Assembly: GCA_964245885.1 (NCBI GenBank)
Contig: CAXTOX010000043.1
Location: forward strand, 1-28,643
Length of the DNA stretch: 28,643 bases
Source of the DNA: CAHJWO01 sp964245885
GTDB taxonomy: Bacteria; Verrucomicrobiota; Verrucomicrobiia; Chthoniobacterales; SZAS-18
Reading direction: 5' to 3'
The number at the start of each line of letters is the position of its first letter. The stretch's first letter is position 1. Below the pieces are notes generated by a model, which worked only from the letters and a program-made list of their open reading frames with translations, was not told the origin of the DNA and made no database searches. The position numbers and the translations under genes are program-made. Of the stretch, positions 15,744 through 24,849 are shown piece after piece.

Positions 15744-16904
15744 TCACCTCAGCCCGGAAGATGCACTGCGTCGTCCGACCGTCGCAACCAACCAGGCTGA
15801 AGTCGCGGGTGCCGCCAGTTCTTCAAAGGTGAGGGCGCTCAGCGTGAGCAGCCAGCGGGTCCGCTCCTGTGGATCGCGCAGATCAGCGCAGCCGTTGGCC
15901 AGGAACGTTTCTAACTGGCGCACGGCCCGGTGGATCAAGGCGGTAAGCACGGTGAAAGCCGCATCCGACAACGGCGGCAGCGGCGTGCAGTTCCGGTAGT
16001 GCTCCAGTCTTCCGCCAAATCGGTAACGGGGAAAATTTTCCAGTCCGAGAAAGCGCAGCGCCCACTCGGCCGGGTAATGGCCGCAGGCCGCCGACAATCC
16101 GACGAAATCGGCGAGAACTTCGTCGTCCGCCCGTCGGCTGAGCCGTCCCAGAAATCGGCGGACGACGTAGTGCGCGCACTCGTGTTCCCGGCGGATGACC
16201 AACGAGAGACGCTCCCATTCCTCGTCCGCGAGGCCCAGCGCGGCCGCAGGAACGGCGCTGTACGGACCGCTGCCCAGCAGGATGATCGTGTCCTGATAAG
16301 ACGATTTGGGCGGCTGGAACGGGGCGGCGGTTTCCTGCCCGCGCGCGACGCGGGGAGCGTGCAGGCGGTCCCAGTTGGTGTAGCCAGCCACGAAGCACGC
16401 CCGTTGCGCCTCCGGCACGGGGAAGGGTTCGTTGCGGCAGGCAAGCGCCTGGATCAGCTTCACGAAATCGGCCCGGTGCGGGGCGAAGAGCACGGGAACC
16501 CGGCCGGCTGCGGTCCGGTGCAGACTCAGGACGAGGGTTTCCGGCCGGCTCAGTTCCAGACTCTCGCCACCGGTCGGAAAGAGCCCAAAACGGGTCGCGT
16601 CCAGGTAAGCAGGCTCCACGCTCCGGCCTGCGCGGATGTCGAAGCCAAGCTGGATCAGCTTTCGCCGCAGGGTCGGCCAGACCCCGTGCGCTTCCGCCTC
16701 ACGCAGGTAATCCGACCACGTTTCGACAAAGGCTTCGTCCGGCAGTTCGGGGGCGAGGCCAATCCATTCCCGTTCGTCCTGCGGGTGGCCTTCGCGCCGG
16801 GTGTAGCGCAACACTTCCTCGATCTCCCCCGCGCCCGAGCCGAGATCGGCCAAGATCGCGGCGCGATCCACCGCCGGGCGCTGGTTGATTGGCCGTCCGT
16901 CCAC
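15744..16904 (-). CDS. Unrecognised protein with HExxH metallopeptidase-like motif
   Basis: The 386-residue protein has no signal peptide or membrane helix. I do not recognise the family. The central stretch LSLVIRREHECAHYVVRRF (233-251) contains HECAH at 241-245, the zincin HExxH pattern. Seventeen residues later comes DDEVLADFVGL (260-270), where Glu262 could be the third zinc ligand in gluzincin style, as in many HExxH...E..AD proteins. Its start is 15 bases after the stop of the sigma-54 regulator gene, and its end faces the precursor promoter, so it is part of the export/regulatory operon. Possible jobs are leader trimming, inactivation of misprocessed peptide, or a non-peptidase metal role. 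Function is not established. Confidence 0.75.
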   Translation of the reverse strand: MDGRPINQRPAVDRAAILADLGSGAGEIEEVLRYTRREGHPQDEREWIGLAPELPDEAFVETWSDYLREAEAHGVWPTLRRKLIQLGFDIRAGRSVEPAYLDATRFGLFPTGGESLELSRPETLVLSLHRTAAGRVPVLFAPHRADFVKLIQALACRNEPFPVPEAQRACFVAGYTNWDRLHAPRVARGQETAAPFQPPKSSYQDTIILLGSGPYSAVPAAALGLADEEWERLSLVIRREHECAHYVVRRFLGRLSRRADDEVLADFVGLSAACGHYPAEWALRFLGLENFPRYRFGGRLEHYRNCTPLPPLSDAAFTVLTALIHRAVRQLETFLANGCADLRDPQERTRWLLTLSALTFEELAAPATSAWLVATVGRRSASSGLR

Positions 16905-16919
16905 GCGCGCGGGGCTTTC

Positions 16920-18167
16920 CTATGGTTTCAGACGATGATGACGCAGAAAATCCATGAACTTCTGGTAGCTGCCCTGCTCGGCCCGCAGGAGTTGCTGCAG
17001 GCGCCGGTAGTTACCATGCGATTCCTGGAGGCCGCGGGCGATGACTGCTTTCATCTGTTCGCGGTTCATCTCGCGCTCCATGAACTGCGCGCAAACATCC
17101 TCCCAGAACCGGATCTGGCCGCCGACCAGTTGATGGTAGATCGTCTCCGCGTTCGCGTCGGCGTTGACCTTCACGCCGGCCGCCGACGACCCCGGGTTTT
17201 CGGAGGGAGCGGCGTCCGGTTTTGCCGGCAGCGCTTCCGGCCGCAGCTCGGATTGAAAATCGGAAAGCGCGATGACGTTTCCCTCGCCGAGCGAGTACGC
17301 CATGCTGACGATGCCGCGCAGCTCGCGCACGTTGCCGGGCCAGCGGTAAACGGCGAGCGCCTCCAGGGCGTCTTGGGAGAAATGCTTGCGGGTGCCATGC
17401 TGGGTGTTGAGCCGCGCCAGGCAAACGTCGAGCAGCAGCCGCCAATCGTCGCCTCGGTCGCGCAGCGGCGGCACCTCCAGCCGGAAGTAACGCAGGCGAA
17501 AAAATAAGTCTTCGCGGAATTCCTTCGCGTTCATCCGCTGGGCGAGTTGCTGGTTGGTGGCCGTGATGAACCGGGCGTTGAACTTCCGCGTCTCGCTGCA
17601 ACCGAGCGCCTTGAATTCGCCCTCCGCTAGCGCCCGCAACAACAACACCTGCGTCGAGAGCGTCAGGTCGCCGATCTCGTCGAGAAACAACACGCCATGG
17701 TCGGCGGTTTCGAACAAGCCTTTATGGTCGCCCTGCGCGCCGGTGAAGCTGCCGCGCACGTGGCCGAACAGTTCGCTGACAGTGGTGTTGCTGTCCTGGA
17801 ACTGGGGGCAGTTCACGGAGACGAACGGATGCTTCACGCGCGCGCTGAGCAGGTAGCACGCTTTCGCCAGGAGTTCCTTGCCGACGCCGCTCTCGCCGGT
17901 GATGAGGATCGGCTCCTGGAAACGGGCGAACTTCTCCACCTTCGCCAGCATCGCGGTGAACCGCGGATCGAGGCCGATCAACTCGACGGCTTTGTCCTCA
18001 TTCCAGCGGCGGACCGAAGCGGCGCGGATACGCACGGCGATGTCGGACAAGCCATTGCTGATGAGGACGGACAGGTCCGGCGGCGATTTCCCTTTCGCCG
18101 GGGACGCCGCCGGAGAGAACGAACCGACGCGGGGAGTCGTCGGGGGATAGGGACTGCTGGGAAACAT
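16920..18167 (-). CDS. Sigma-54-dependent transcriptional activator without receiver domain
   Basis: The protein has 415 residues from the ATG at 18167; a longer frame would run into the end of the transporter gene. The first 60 residues are Pro/Ser-rich, with no receiver, PAS or GAF domain. The AAA+ domain follows at 61-310: Walker A GESGVGKE (91-98), the sigma-54 contact loop GSFTGA (139-144, a variant of GAFTGA), Walker B GVLFLDEIGDL (158-168), REDLFFRLRYF and WPGNVREL. The C-terminus (about 365-415) has a Fis-like DNA-binding helix pattern, EQMKAVIARGLQESHGN. Such proteins remodel sigma-54 polymerase at -24/-12 promoters. It lies between the exporter genes and the precursor operon, whose upstream region carries a sigma-54-like promoter, so it is probably the cluster regulator. 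What controls its activity is not visible. Confidence 0.9.
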   Translation of the reverse strand: MFPSSPYPPTTPRVGSFSPAASPAKGKSPPDLSVLISNGLSDIAVRIRAASVRRWNEDKAVELIGLDPRFTAMLAKVEKFARFQEPILITGESGVGKELLAKACYLLSARVKHPFVSVNCPQFQDSNTTVSELFGHVRGSFTGAQGDHKGLFETADHGVLFLDEIGDLTLSTQVLLLRALAEGEFKALGCSETRKFNARFITATNQQLAQRMNAKEFREDLFFRLRYFRLEVPPLRDRGDDWRLLLDVCLARLNTQHGTRKHFSQDALEALAVYRWPGNVRELRGIVSMAYSLGEGNVIALSDFQSELRPEALPAKPDAAPSENPGSSAAGVKVNADANAETIYHQLVGGQIRFWEDVCAQFMEREMNREQMKAVIARGLQESHGNYRRLQQLLRAEQGSYQKFMDFLRHHRLKP

Positions 18168-18207
18168 AGGACGGCGGGGAGACAGGAGCATCATCTGAAC
18201 GTTGGCA

Positions 18208-21200
18208 CTAAACAACCTGCCTCCGAGCGAGTTCCTGAAAGTGGCCGGGCTGATCAACCAATTCCTGGTAGGTGCCGCTCTGCACGACCTCGCCGTTGTC
18301 GAACACGACGATGCGGTCGGCGTTGATGATGGTGCTCAGCCGGTGCGCGATGACGATGCGGGTGGCCTGCATCTTGTCCAGGCTGTCGCTGACCTGGCGC
18401 TGCGTGCGGTTGTCCAGGGCGCTGGTGGCCTCGTCGAAAAACAGGATGCGCGGCCGGTTGACGATGGCGCGTGCGATCATGAGCCGCTGCTTCTGGCCGC
18501 CGGAGAACGCGCCGCCGCCCTCGCTGATGACCGTGTGCATGCCCATGGGCATGCCTTTCACGTCCTCTTCCATCCCGGCCATCTTCGCGGCTTCCCAGGC
18601 GTCCTCGATCCCGAGCGGGAAGGTGCCGATGATGTTGTGGAAAATGTCCGTGGGCATCAGCCGGCTGGTCTGGAGCACGACGCCGATCTGCTGGCGGACC
18701 TCGCGCAGGTCGAGTTTCGCCAGATCCTGCCCGTCGTAGGAGATCGTGCCCGCCTCCGGGTTCTCGAACCCCATCAGCAGCCGCAGCATCGTCGATTTGC
18801 CGCAGCCCGAACCGCCGACGAAGGCGACGAACTCGCCCGCCTTGATGTGGATGGACACGTCCTTGATGACCAGCGGGCCGTCGGGCTTGTAGCGGAACTT
18901 GGCGTGGTAGACCTCGATCTCGCCCTTCAACGCCTCGGGGAAGGCGCGGTCGGCCTGCACCTCTGGCTCGGTGAGCAGGATGGGCTTGAGCCGCTCGTAG
19001 ATCGGGACGATGGCGAGCATCTGGAGCGAGGCCGAACTCAGCGCCAGCATCGCGGACAAAAACGCTCCGAAGGCCGCGTTGAACGCCAGGAAATCGCCGG
19101 TCGAAAAGCCCGCCGCCGCCCCGTTGGCCGCGCCGGCGGATTGGATGCTCGCCAGCGTGGCGAAGATGACGATGGAAGTTAGCACCGGCGCGCCCGCGTT
19201 GAAGACCCCGCTGACGTTGGCGATGGTGCCGATCTTGTAGGCGATACGCTTTTGCTCGGAGAACGCCTGCGCCCAGACGCGGAAGGCATGATCCTCCGCG
19301 CCGGCTGTGCGCAGCTTGCCGACGCCGGTGATGAGTTGGAGCACCAGGCCCGTGATGCGCCCCTGGATTTTGAATTGCCCGCGCTGGTGGCGAAGCTGGA
19401 GGAGATTGCACACCGCCGTCACCAGCACCGTGCCCAGGACCAGCCCCACGGCCGTGCCGGCGAGCATCAGGTTGTACTTGAAAAGCATCCCCAGGTAGAA
19501 CACCGAGGTCAGGCTGCCGAGGATCGCGGTGACACCGACCCCGGAAAGGGTAGAACGGATCACGTCGATGCCGCCGGCGCGGTCCGCCAGGTCGCCCGCG
19601 GAGTAATCGCGGAAAAACGTCAGCGGCAGGTTCAAGAGCCGATCCCACAGCCCGGCCTGCACGGAATAATCCATCTTGCCCTCCACGCGCAGGACGGCGA
19701 TGCCGCGCACCATCGTGAAGACCCCGCCGCCCAGCGCGGCGAAGACCAGTCCGAGGCAGACCTGCACCAGCCGGTCGCGTTCCGCGCCGGGGATGAGTTC
19801 GTCGAAAATCTGGCCCGTGAAATACGGCGTCAGCGTGCCCAGCAAGCCAATGGCCACGCCCATGATCGCCACCGAGCGGAACTCCCGGCCGAGGCCGTGC
19901 GCGCCGAAGCGCAGGAGCTTGGCCGCCGTCAATTTCCCATCGGGAAACGGCCGGTAAAAACTGTCGGCGAAGGGCGCGAGCGTCGCGGCCACTTCCGCTG
20001 TCACCCGCTGGCGGGTTCCCGTGCGGGGATTGACCGCGGCGTAGGCCGTCGGCGAGTCGGGCAACAGGGCGACCGGTTCCTTTTCCTCCGCCGTGTACGC
20101 GAGCATCGGCCCCTGGTCCCGATGCCACCACTCGTCGCGCAACGCCACCTCCCGGGTCCGCAGCCGCGACGCCCGCGCGATGGCGGACAGACGGTCCTTG
20201 GCCGTCAGGTCGCGCTTGGCGCTCTGGATGCTCGCGCGGATGGGTACGTTCAGCACCACGCCGATGAGCCGGCAGGCGACCAGCACGGCGTCTTCGGTCT
20301 CCGCCGTCCCGCCCGGCAGTGACGCCCGCAAGTTGTCGCCGTCGCCGTCGAGCACCGAGGCAATTTCCGTCAACGCCGCGCGCTTGGCGGCCTTCTGGTA
20401 ATCGGCCTTGGACCGCAGCCGGTTGAACTCATCGACGGCGATGAGTTTTTTGTTCAAAAACTCGCACAGGCACAGCGTCTCGTGGAACAGGTCCAGCCCG
20501 CGCCAGAGCGCCGCCGAATCCGCCGCCAGCGCCGCAACGGTCGGCGTGGCGTGCAACAGGGTCTCGCCGTCCGCCTTTAACCAAGTGTCCGCCGCCACCG
20601 GGAACGCCACCGCCTCGCCGGCAATGAGCAGGTCTTCGAGGTCGATGAAAGAAACGTCGCCGCTGCCGACCGTGATCCACGCCGCCCCGCGTTTGGCGCG
20701 GATGCACTTGCCGGGCGCGAGGGTCTGGTCGCCCTCCTCGGTCACGACCACGTCAGCTTTGGGTTGGTAGGCGATATCCTTGGTCACGCCCCGGCTGAGC
20801 GCGTCCACCCAGCCGTCGAGCAACGCGGCGATCTCCGCGCGGTACAGCGGCCGTTCGGCGTACTCCGCGAACCGGCGGCGCGAGAGCCGGTGCAGCGTCG
20901 TCCCGCCGGGGGCGATGGCGATGAACCCGCTGCCCTGCCCGTAGCTTTCCAGGTCCATGCCGACCACCAGTTGGCCGGTGTCGATGGTAGTGAAATGCGA
21001 GCGCGCGCCAACGGGATGGCCGTCCTGGAAACCCACCGTGAAAACCTCCAGCAGACCGCTCTCCACCAACCAGACCGCATCGGGATCGTTGAAAAGCAGC
21101 GGGTGATTGCCGGAAACCGGCCGCGGGTCGCCTTCGAGTTCGAAGCACGACGCGATGGCGCTGCTGCCCACCGGCGAGAGCCGCACGCGGTCAATGGCGG

Positions 21201-21261
21201 CCGGAGACGACCCGTTGGCGGGCGTCGGCGCGGCGTCGTGAGTGGCGGAATCGGCGGGCAT
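18208..21261 (-). CDS. NHLM-type bacteriocin ABC transporter, ATP-binding/permease (no peptidase)
   Basis: The protein has 1,017 residues, longer than ordinary exporters. Residues 30-180 resemble a cyclic-nucleotide-binding beta-barrel (FELEGDPRPVSGNHPLLF, VWLVESGLLEVFTVGF), a known feature of the second transporter in NHLM peptide-export systems. A linker region (180-440) follows, then six transmembrane helices (about 465-750) and a nucleotide-binding domain: Walker A GGSGCGKST (816-824), signature FSGGQKQR (919-926), Walker B ILFFDEATSALD (939-950) and switch His in IAHRLST (973). There is no C39 domain; the partner gene upstream supplies it, 21 bases away. The two probably act together or as a heterodimer to move the modified peptide across the inner membrane. 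Family assignment is firm; the division of work is inferred. Confidence 0.92.
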   Translation of the reverse strand: MPADSATHDAAPTPANGSSPAAIDRVRLSPVGSSAIASCFELEGDPRPVSGNHPLLFNDPDAVWLVESGLLEVFTVGFQDGHPVGARSHFTTIDTGQLVVGMDLESYGQGSGFIAIAPGGTTLHRLSRRRFAEYAERPLYRAEIAALLDGWVDALSRGVTKDIAYQPKADVVVTEEGDQTLAPGKCIRAKRGAAWITVGSGDVSFIDLEDLLIAGEAVAFPVAADTWLKADGETLLHATPTVAALAADSAALWRGLDLFHETLCLCEFLNKKLIAVDEFNRLRSKADYQKAAKRAALTEIASVLDGDGDNLRASLPGGTAETEDAVLVACRLIGVVLNVPIRASIQSAKRDLTAKDRLSAIARASRLRTREVALRDEWWHRDQGPMLAYTAEEKEPVALLPDSPTAYAAVNPRTGTRQRVTAEVAATLAPFADSFYRPFPDGKLTAAKLLRFGAHGLGREFRSVAIMGVAIGLLGTLTPYFTGQIFDELIPGAERDRLVQVCLGLVFAALGGGVFTMVRGIAVLRVEGKMDYSVQAGLWDRLLNLPLTFFRDYSAGDLADRAGGIDVIRSTLSGVGVTAILGSLTSVFYLGMLFKYNLMLAGTAVGLVLGTVLVTAVCNLLQLRHQRGQFKIQGRITGLVLQLITGVGKLRTAGAEDHAFRVWAQAFSEQKRIAYKIGTIANVSGVFNAGAPVLTSIVIFATLASIQSAGAANGAAAGFSTGDFLAFNAAFGAFLSAMLALSSASLQMLAIVPIYERLKPILLTEPEVQADRAFPEALKGEIEVYHAKFRYKPDGPLVIKDVSIHIKAGEFVAFVGGSGCGKSTMLRLLMGFENPEAGTISYDGQDLAKLDLREVRQQIGVVLQTSRLMPTDIFHNIIGTFPLGIEDAWEAAKMAGMEEDVKGMPMGMHTVISEGGGAFSGGQKQRLMIARAIVNRPRILFFDEATSALDNRTQRQVSDSLDKMQATRIVIAHRLSTIINADRIVVFDNGEVVQSGTYQELVDQPGHFQELARRQVV

Positions 21262-21282
21262 CGGACGGGAACGTTTGGCGGG

Positions 21283-23514
21283 TCACTCCTTGATGAGCAA
21301 CGAATACGGCCCATCGACTTCCTTCATCTCGTCATGGGTGCCGCGCTGCACGATCTTGCCCCGGCGCATGACGATGATCTCGTCGCAGTCCCGAATCGTG
21401 CTCAGGCGGTGCGCGACGATCAGGCAGGCGCAGCCGCGTCGGCGCAGGTTGTTCTCGATCTTTTTTTCCGTCGCCGGGTCGAGCGCGCTGGTGGCTTCGT
21501 CGAAGATCATGAAGGTCGGGTTGCCGACCAGGGCGCGGGCGATCTCCACGCGCTGCCGCTGTCCGCCGGAAAAATTCGCGCCGCCCTCTTCCACGCGGGA
21601 ATTAAAACCCTCGGGCCGGGCGGCGATGATCTCGGCGATGCACGCGTCGCGCGCGGCCTGGGTGATGTTGGTCTCCGGGATCGTGGTGTCCCACATCCCG
21701 AGGTTGTCGCGCACGGTGCCTTCAAAGAGGAAAATGTCCTGATCGACCAACCCGATGGAATTGGTCAGGAGGCTCGGCGGGATCTTGTCGCGCGGCACGC
21801 CGTCGATGAGTACCGCGCCCGACCACGGCCGGTAGAGGCCGCTGACCAGCTTGGCGACCGTGCTCTTGCCGCTGCCGCTGCCGCCGCACAGGGCGACGCG
21901 CTTGCCCGGTTCGATGACGAGGTTGAAATTCTCGATCAGCGGTCCCTCCAGCCGGCTGTAGCCGAAGGTCACGTCGCGCAGCTCAACGTGGCCGCTGAGC
22001 TTGATGACGTTCTGGAAGCGACTCGCCGTGTCGGCCGCCGCGCCGGAGTGCAACTTGTACGCGGGGTCTTCCTCGTAGCGCAGCACGTCGTCGAGACGGT
22101 TCATGTCGCCTTCAAGTTCCTGGAGCTGGCCGCCGAGACCCACGAATGTGTTGATGGGCCGCGTGAAGCTGGAGAGCAGCGTCTGGAAGGCGACGAGCAT
22201 GCCCATCGTCAGGTAGCCGTTCATCACGCGGAAGCCGCCGAGGCCGAGCACCACCGTCGTCGTGACCGTGCTCAGCAGCGGCGGCACCGCGCTGACGATC
22301 TGTCCGCTGAGCCCGAGCGCCTGCTTGGCCTTGAGCGCCTTGGCCTGGTAGCCCGCCCAGCGGCCGAAAAAACTGTCCTCGCCGCCGGTGGCCTTGAGCG
22401 TTTCGATCATTTGCAGGCCGCCCATGGCCGTACCCATGAGCTTGCCGTGCTCCTGGAGCAGGCGACGGCTGCCGTCCACCCGCGAACGCGAGACGAGGCG
22501 CACCGCCACGATGTTGAGCAGCGAGAGACCGATACACGCCAGGGTCAACACCACATCGTACCGGAACATGAGCACGGCGTAAAAGATGATCACCACGCCG
22601 TCGAGCAGGGTGGAAGCCAACTGCCCGGAGAGCAGTCCGGCGACGGTGTCGTTGATCTGCACGCGCGAGCCGATCTCGCCGCCGAAGCGTTGCGCGAAAA
22701 ACTCCACCGGCAGCCGCAGGACGTGCGCGAAAAACTTCGCCGAACTGGTCAGCGACAATTTCGTTTGGTAACGCAGCAGCACCTGGCCTTGCAGCCACGT
22801 CAGACCCATGCGCATCGCCGCCGTCAGCACCATGGCCATCAATAACGGGCGCACCCATTCCTGGTGGCCGGCGACGAGGAACTCATCGACGAAAATCCGG
22901 TTGAAGGTCGGCACGACCAACCCGGGGATGACCAGGAACAGGCCGGTCAACACCGCGTAAAACAGCGTGCGCTCCGACCCGCGCACCCGCCGCAGCAGGC
23001 CGGGGATCAACGACGGCTTGTCGCCGCCGGGCTTGAACTCCGGCCCCGGCTTGACCTCCATCACCACACCGGTGAACGACGCTTCCAGCTCCTCGTGGGT
23101 GATCGTGCGTGGGCCCACGGCAGGGTCATTCAAGAAAACCTTGTCCCCCTGGAAGCCTTCGAGCACCAGGAAGTGGTTGAAGTTCCAGAAGATGATGAGC
23201 GGCTTGGGCATCGAGTACAGGGCGTCGGTCTCGTGCTTGTAGCCCTTGCTCTCCATCTTGAAGCGCCTCGCCGCCTTAAGCACGTTGCTGGCCTTCGAGC
23301 CGTCGCGCGAGACGCCGCACTCCAGCCGCAATTGCTCCAGCGCCAGGTACAGCCCGTGGTGGCGCATGATGATGCCCAGCGCCGCCGCGCCGCACTCCAC
23401 GGCTTCCATTTGCAAAAGCGTGGGCGTCTTGACGCGGTCGTTGCGGATTTTGCGCCGGGCGGGCGCGCCGTTCTTCGCGTTGGGCGCGGCGGTGGTGGAC
23501 GCAGGGTCTGGCAT
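21283..23514 (-). CDS. NHLM-type peptidase-containing ABC transporter (C39 leader peptidase)
   Basis: The protein has 743 residues from the ATG at 23514; the frame extends into the adaptor gene upstream, which is unlikely to be coding. The N-terminal C39 peptidase (about 30-155) has its catalytic triad: Cys41 in MEAVECGAAALG, His114 in NFNHFLVLEG and Asp130 in LNDPA. It should cut after the Gly-Gly of the NHLP leader. A six-helix membrane domain follows (about 180-450), then a nucleotide-binding domain with GGSGSGKST (544-552), FSGGQRQR (648-655), MIFDEATSALD and VAHRLST. It sits 29 bases after the HlyD-like gene and 21 bases before the second transporter, so all are in one operon. This is the standard processing exporter of NHLP-leader RiPPs. 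Confidence 0.95.
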   Translation of the reverse strand: MPDPASTTAAPNAKNGAPARRKIRNDRVKTPTLLQMEAVECGAAALGIIMRHHGLYLALEQLRLECGVSRDGSKASNVLKAARRFKMESKGYKHETDALYSMPKPLIIFWNFNHFLVLEGFQGDKVFLNDPAVGPRTITHEELEASFTGVVMEVKPGPEFKPGGDKPSLIPGLLRRVRGSERTLFYAVLTGLFLVIPGLVVPTFNRIFVDEFLVAGHQEWVRPLLMAMVLTAAMRMGLTWLQGQVLLRYQTKLSLTSSAKFFAHVLRLPVEFFAQRFGGEIGSRVQINDTVAGLLSGQLASTLLDGVVIIFYAVLMFRYDVVLTLACIGLSLLNIVAVRLVSRSRVDGSRRLLQEHGKLMGTAMGGLQMIETLKATGGEDSFFGRWAGYQAKALKAKQALGLSGQIVSAVPPLLSTVTTTVVLGLGGFRVMNGYLTMGMLVAFQTLLSSFTRPINTFVGLGGQLQELEGDMNRLDDVLRYEEDPAYKLHSGAAADTASRFQNVIKLSGHVELRDVTFGYSRLEGPLIENFNLVIEPGKRVALCGGSGSGKSTVAKLVSGLYRPWSGAVLIDGVPRDKIPPSLLTNSIGLVDQDIFLFEGTVRDNLGMWDTTIPETNITQAARDACIAEIIAARPEGFNSRVEEGGANFSGGQRQRVEIARALVGNPTFMIFDEATSALDPATEKKIENNLRRRGCACLIVAHRLSTIRDCDEIIVMRRGKIVQRGTHDEMKEVDGPYSLLIKE

Positions 23515-23543
23515 GGCGACAGAGGGTGTTCCTGACGGCCCGG

Positions 23544-24800
23544 CTACTGCGCGCCGAGCGTGTCCTTCACCAACGGGATGACGTAACCAATCGGCTTGCG
23601 CTGGCTCACCGTGATCGAAGCGGTGCAAAGCGTGCCGCCAAAAACCCCGGTTGGCGGGCCGTTCGGCGAGGACCACTTGAATTGGCTGACGGTGTGTTCG
23701 TCCGGGATCAACTCGGCGACGACTTCCAGCGGCGCGCCGGCCTTGAGCATTTCCTCCACGAGGCTGTTGTTGCGCAGGACGCGGCGCATCCCCTCCGGCG
23801 AGGCCGGGAAGCTCGAAACCGACTCCACGCGGCCGATCATGAACCCGAATTCCTCCCGCCGCACGGTCGAGGGGGAGATTTCCACCGCCATGCCGGGCTG
23901 CACCTGCTTGCCGTCGCGCGCGGAGACGAAGAGAACGGTCTTCAGCGGGGTGTCGAGGGTTTCCAGCGTGACGATGCGCGCGCCCTGGTTGACGAGGTTG
24001 CCGCGGTCCACGACCAGTTCGAGCACGCGCCCGGCGTACGGGCTGACCACGCCGCTGCTGGCGTCAAGCTGGCCTTCGAGTTCGCGGAGTTCGCGGGTGG
24101 TGGCGTCGATTTCCTTCTGCCGCGAACCACTCTGCTCATCGAGGTTGCGGCGCAGAGTGCCTTCCTCGGTGGTGATTTGCGTCAGGCGGATGCGGTGCTG
24201 GTCGAGCGTTTGCTGGGCGGTGTAAACCTGGTTGCGCGCGTTCATCACGACGCTCTGCGTGACCAATCCCTGCTTGGCTAAATCTTCTTCCTTGGCGAGT
24301 TTTGCTTGCAGGTCGGCCACCTGGTGGGTCGAGTCTTGGATGGCGTTCTCGCGGCTGGCGCGTTCCTGCTGGAGGGCGGCCAGGGCGGACTGCGCGTTAC
24401 GGGTTTCCGCGGTCGCGGACTTGGTGGCCTGGGTCTTGAGTTCCTCGAGCAGCGCGCGGGTGTTTTGGATCTTCAGGTCCAGCCCGTTTTGCGCGATGGT
24501 CGCCACGACCTGGCCGGGGTGGACGAGGTCGCCGGGCTTCACATCGAGGGTCGTGATCCGGCCGTTGGTGCTGGCCTCCACGTCGAGCACGGCCCCGCCG
24601 CGAATGAGGATGCCCTGTCCAGCGATCTTGCTCGGGATCGAGCCGAAGATGCTCCAGAGCACCACGAGGACCAGCAACACGCCGGCCGTGGCCAGCGCCA
24701 GCCAGCCAGCCGGCGAGGTCACCTGCATCAGGCTGTCGAGTTGCTCGGGCGAGGAGAGCTTTTCCAGCGCCGCCTTGCGGAAGAGACTGTTGGGTTCCAT
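23544..24800 (-). CDS. HlyD-family periplasmic adaptor of the peptide exporter
   Basis: The 418-residue protein has a short cytoplasmic N-terminus, one transmembrane helix (about 34-55, ATAGVLLVLVVLWSIF) and a periplasmic part. The biotinyl-lipoyl-like halves are ITTLDVKPGDLVHPGQVVATI and GVVSPYAGRVLELVVDRGNLVNQG. Between them (about 110-250) is a long coiled-coil hairpin rich in Glu, Gln and Leu. HlyD proteins join the inner-membrane ABC transporter to the TolC channel. A GGGAG sequence six bases before the ATG is one of the few clear ribosome binding sites here. It lies 49 bases after the TolC-like gene and 29 before the peptidase-transporter. Confidence 0.92.
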   Translation of the reverse strand: MEPNSLFRKAALEKLSSPEQLDSLMQVTSPAGWLALATAGVLLVLVVLWSIFGSIPSKIAGQGILIRGGAVLDVEASTNGRITTLDVKPGDLVHPGQVVATIAQNGLDLKIQNTRALLEELKTQATKSATAETRNAQSALAALQQERASRENAIQDSTHQVADLQAKLAKEEDLAKQGLVTQSVVMNARNQVYTAQQTLDQHRIRLTQITTEEGTLRRNLDEQSGSRQKEIDATTRELRELEGQLDASSGVVSPYAGRVLELVVDRGNLVNQGARIVTLETLDTPLKTVLFVSARDGKQVQPGMAVEISPSTVRREEFGFMIGRVESVSSFPASPEGMRRVLRNNSLVEEMLKAGAPLEVVAELIPDEHTVSQFKWSSPNGPPTGVFGGTLCTASITVSQRKPIGYVIPLVKDTLGAQ

Positions 24801-24849
24801 AGCAAACTCCCAATGGGAATGGCCCGGATGACGGATGGCGGCCGTGAAC

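Noticed and set aside
15930..17507. Long open frame (525 aa) on the plus strand opposite the HExxH and sigma-54 regulator genes
   Set aside because: It is antisense to two well-supported genes, has no recognisable domain and is typical of the third-position GC bias in this DNA.
20764..22845. Long open frame (693 aa) on the plus strand opposite both ABC transporter genes
   Set aside because: Arg/His/Asp-rich composition, no domains, and fully antisense to conserved transporter motifs.
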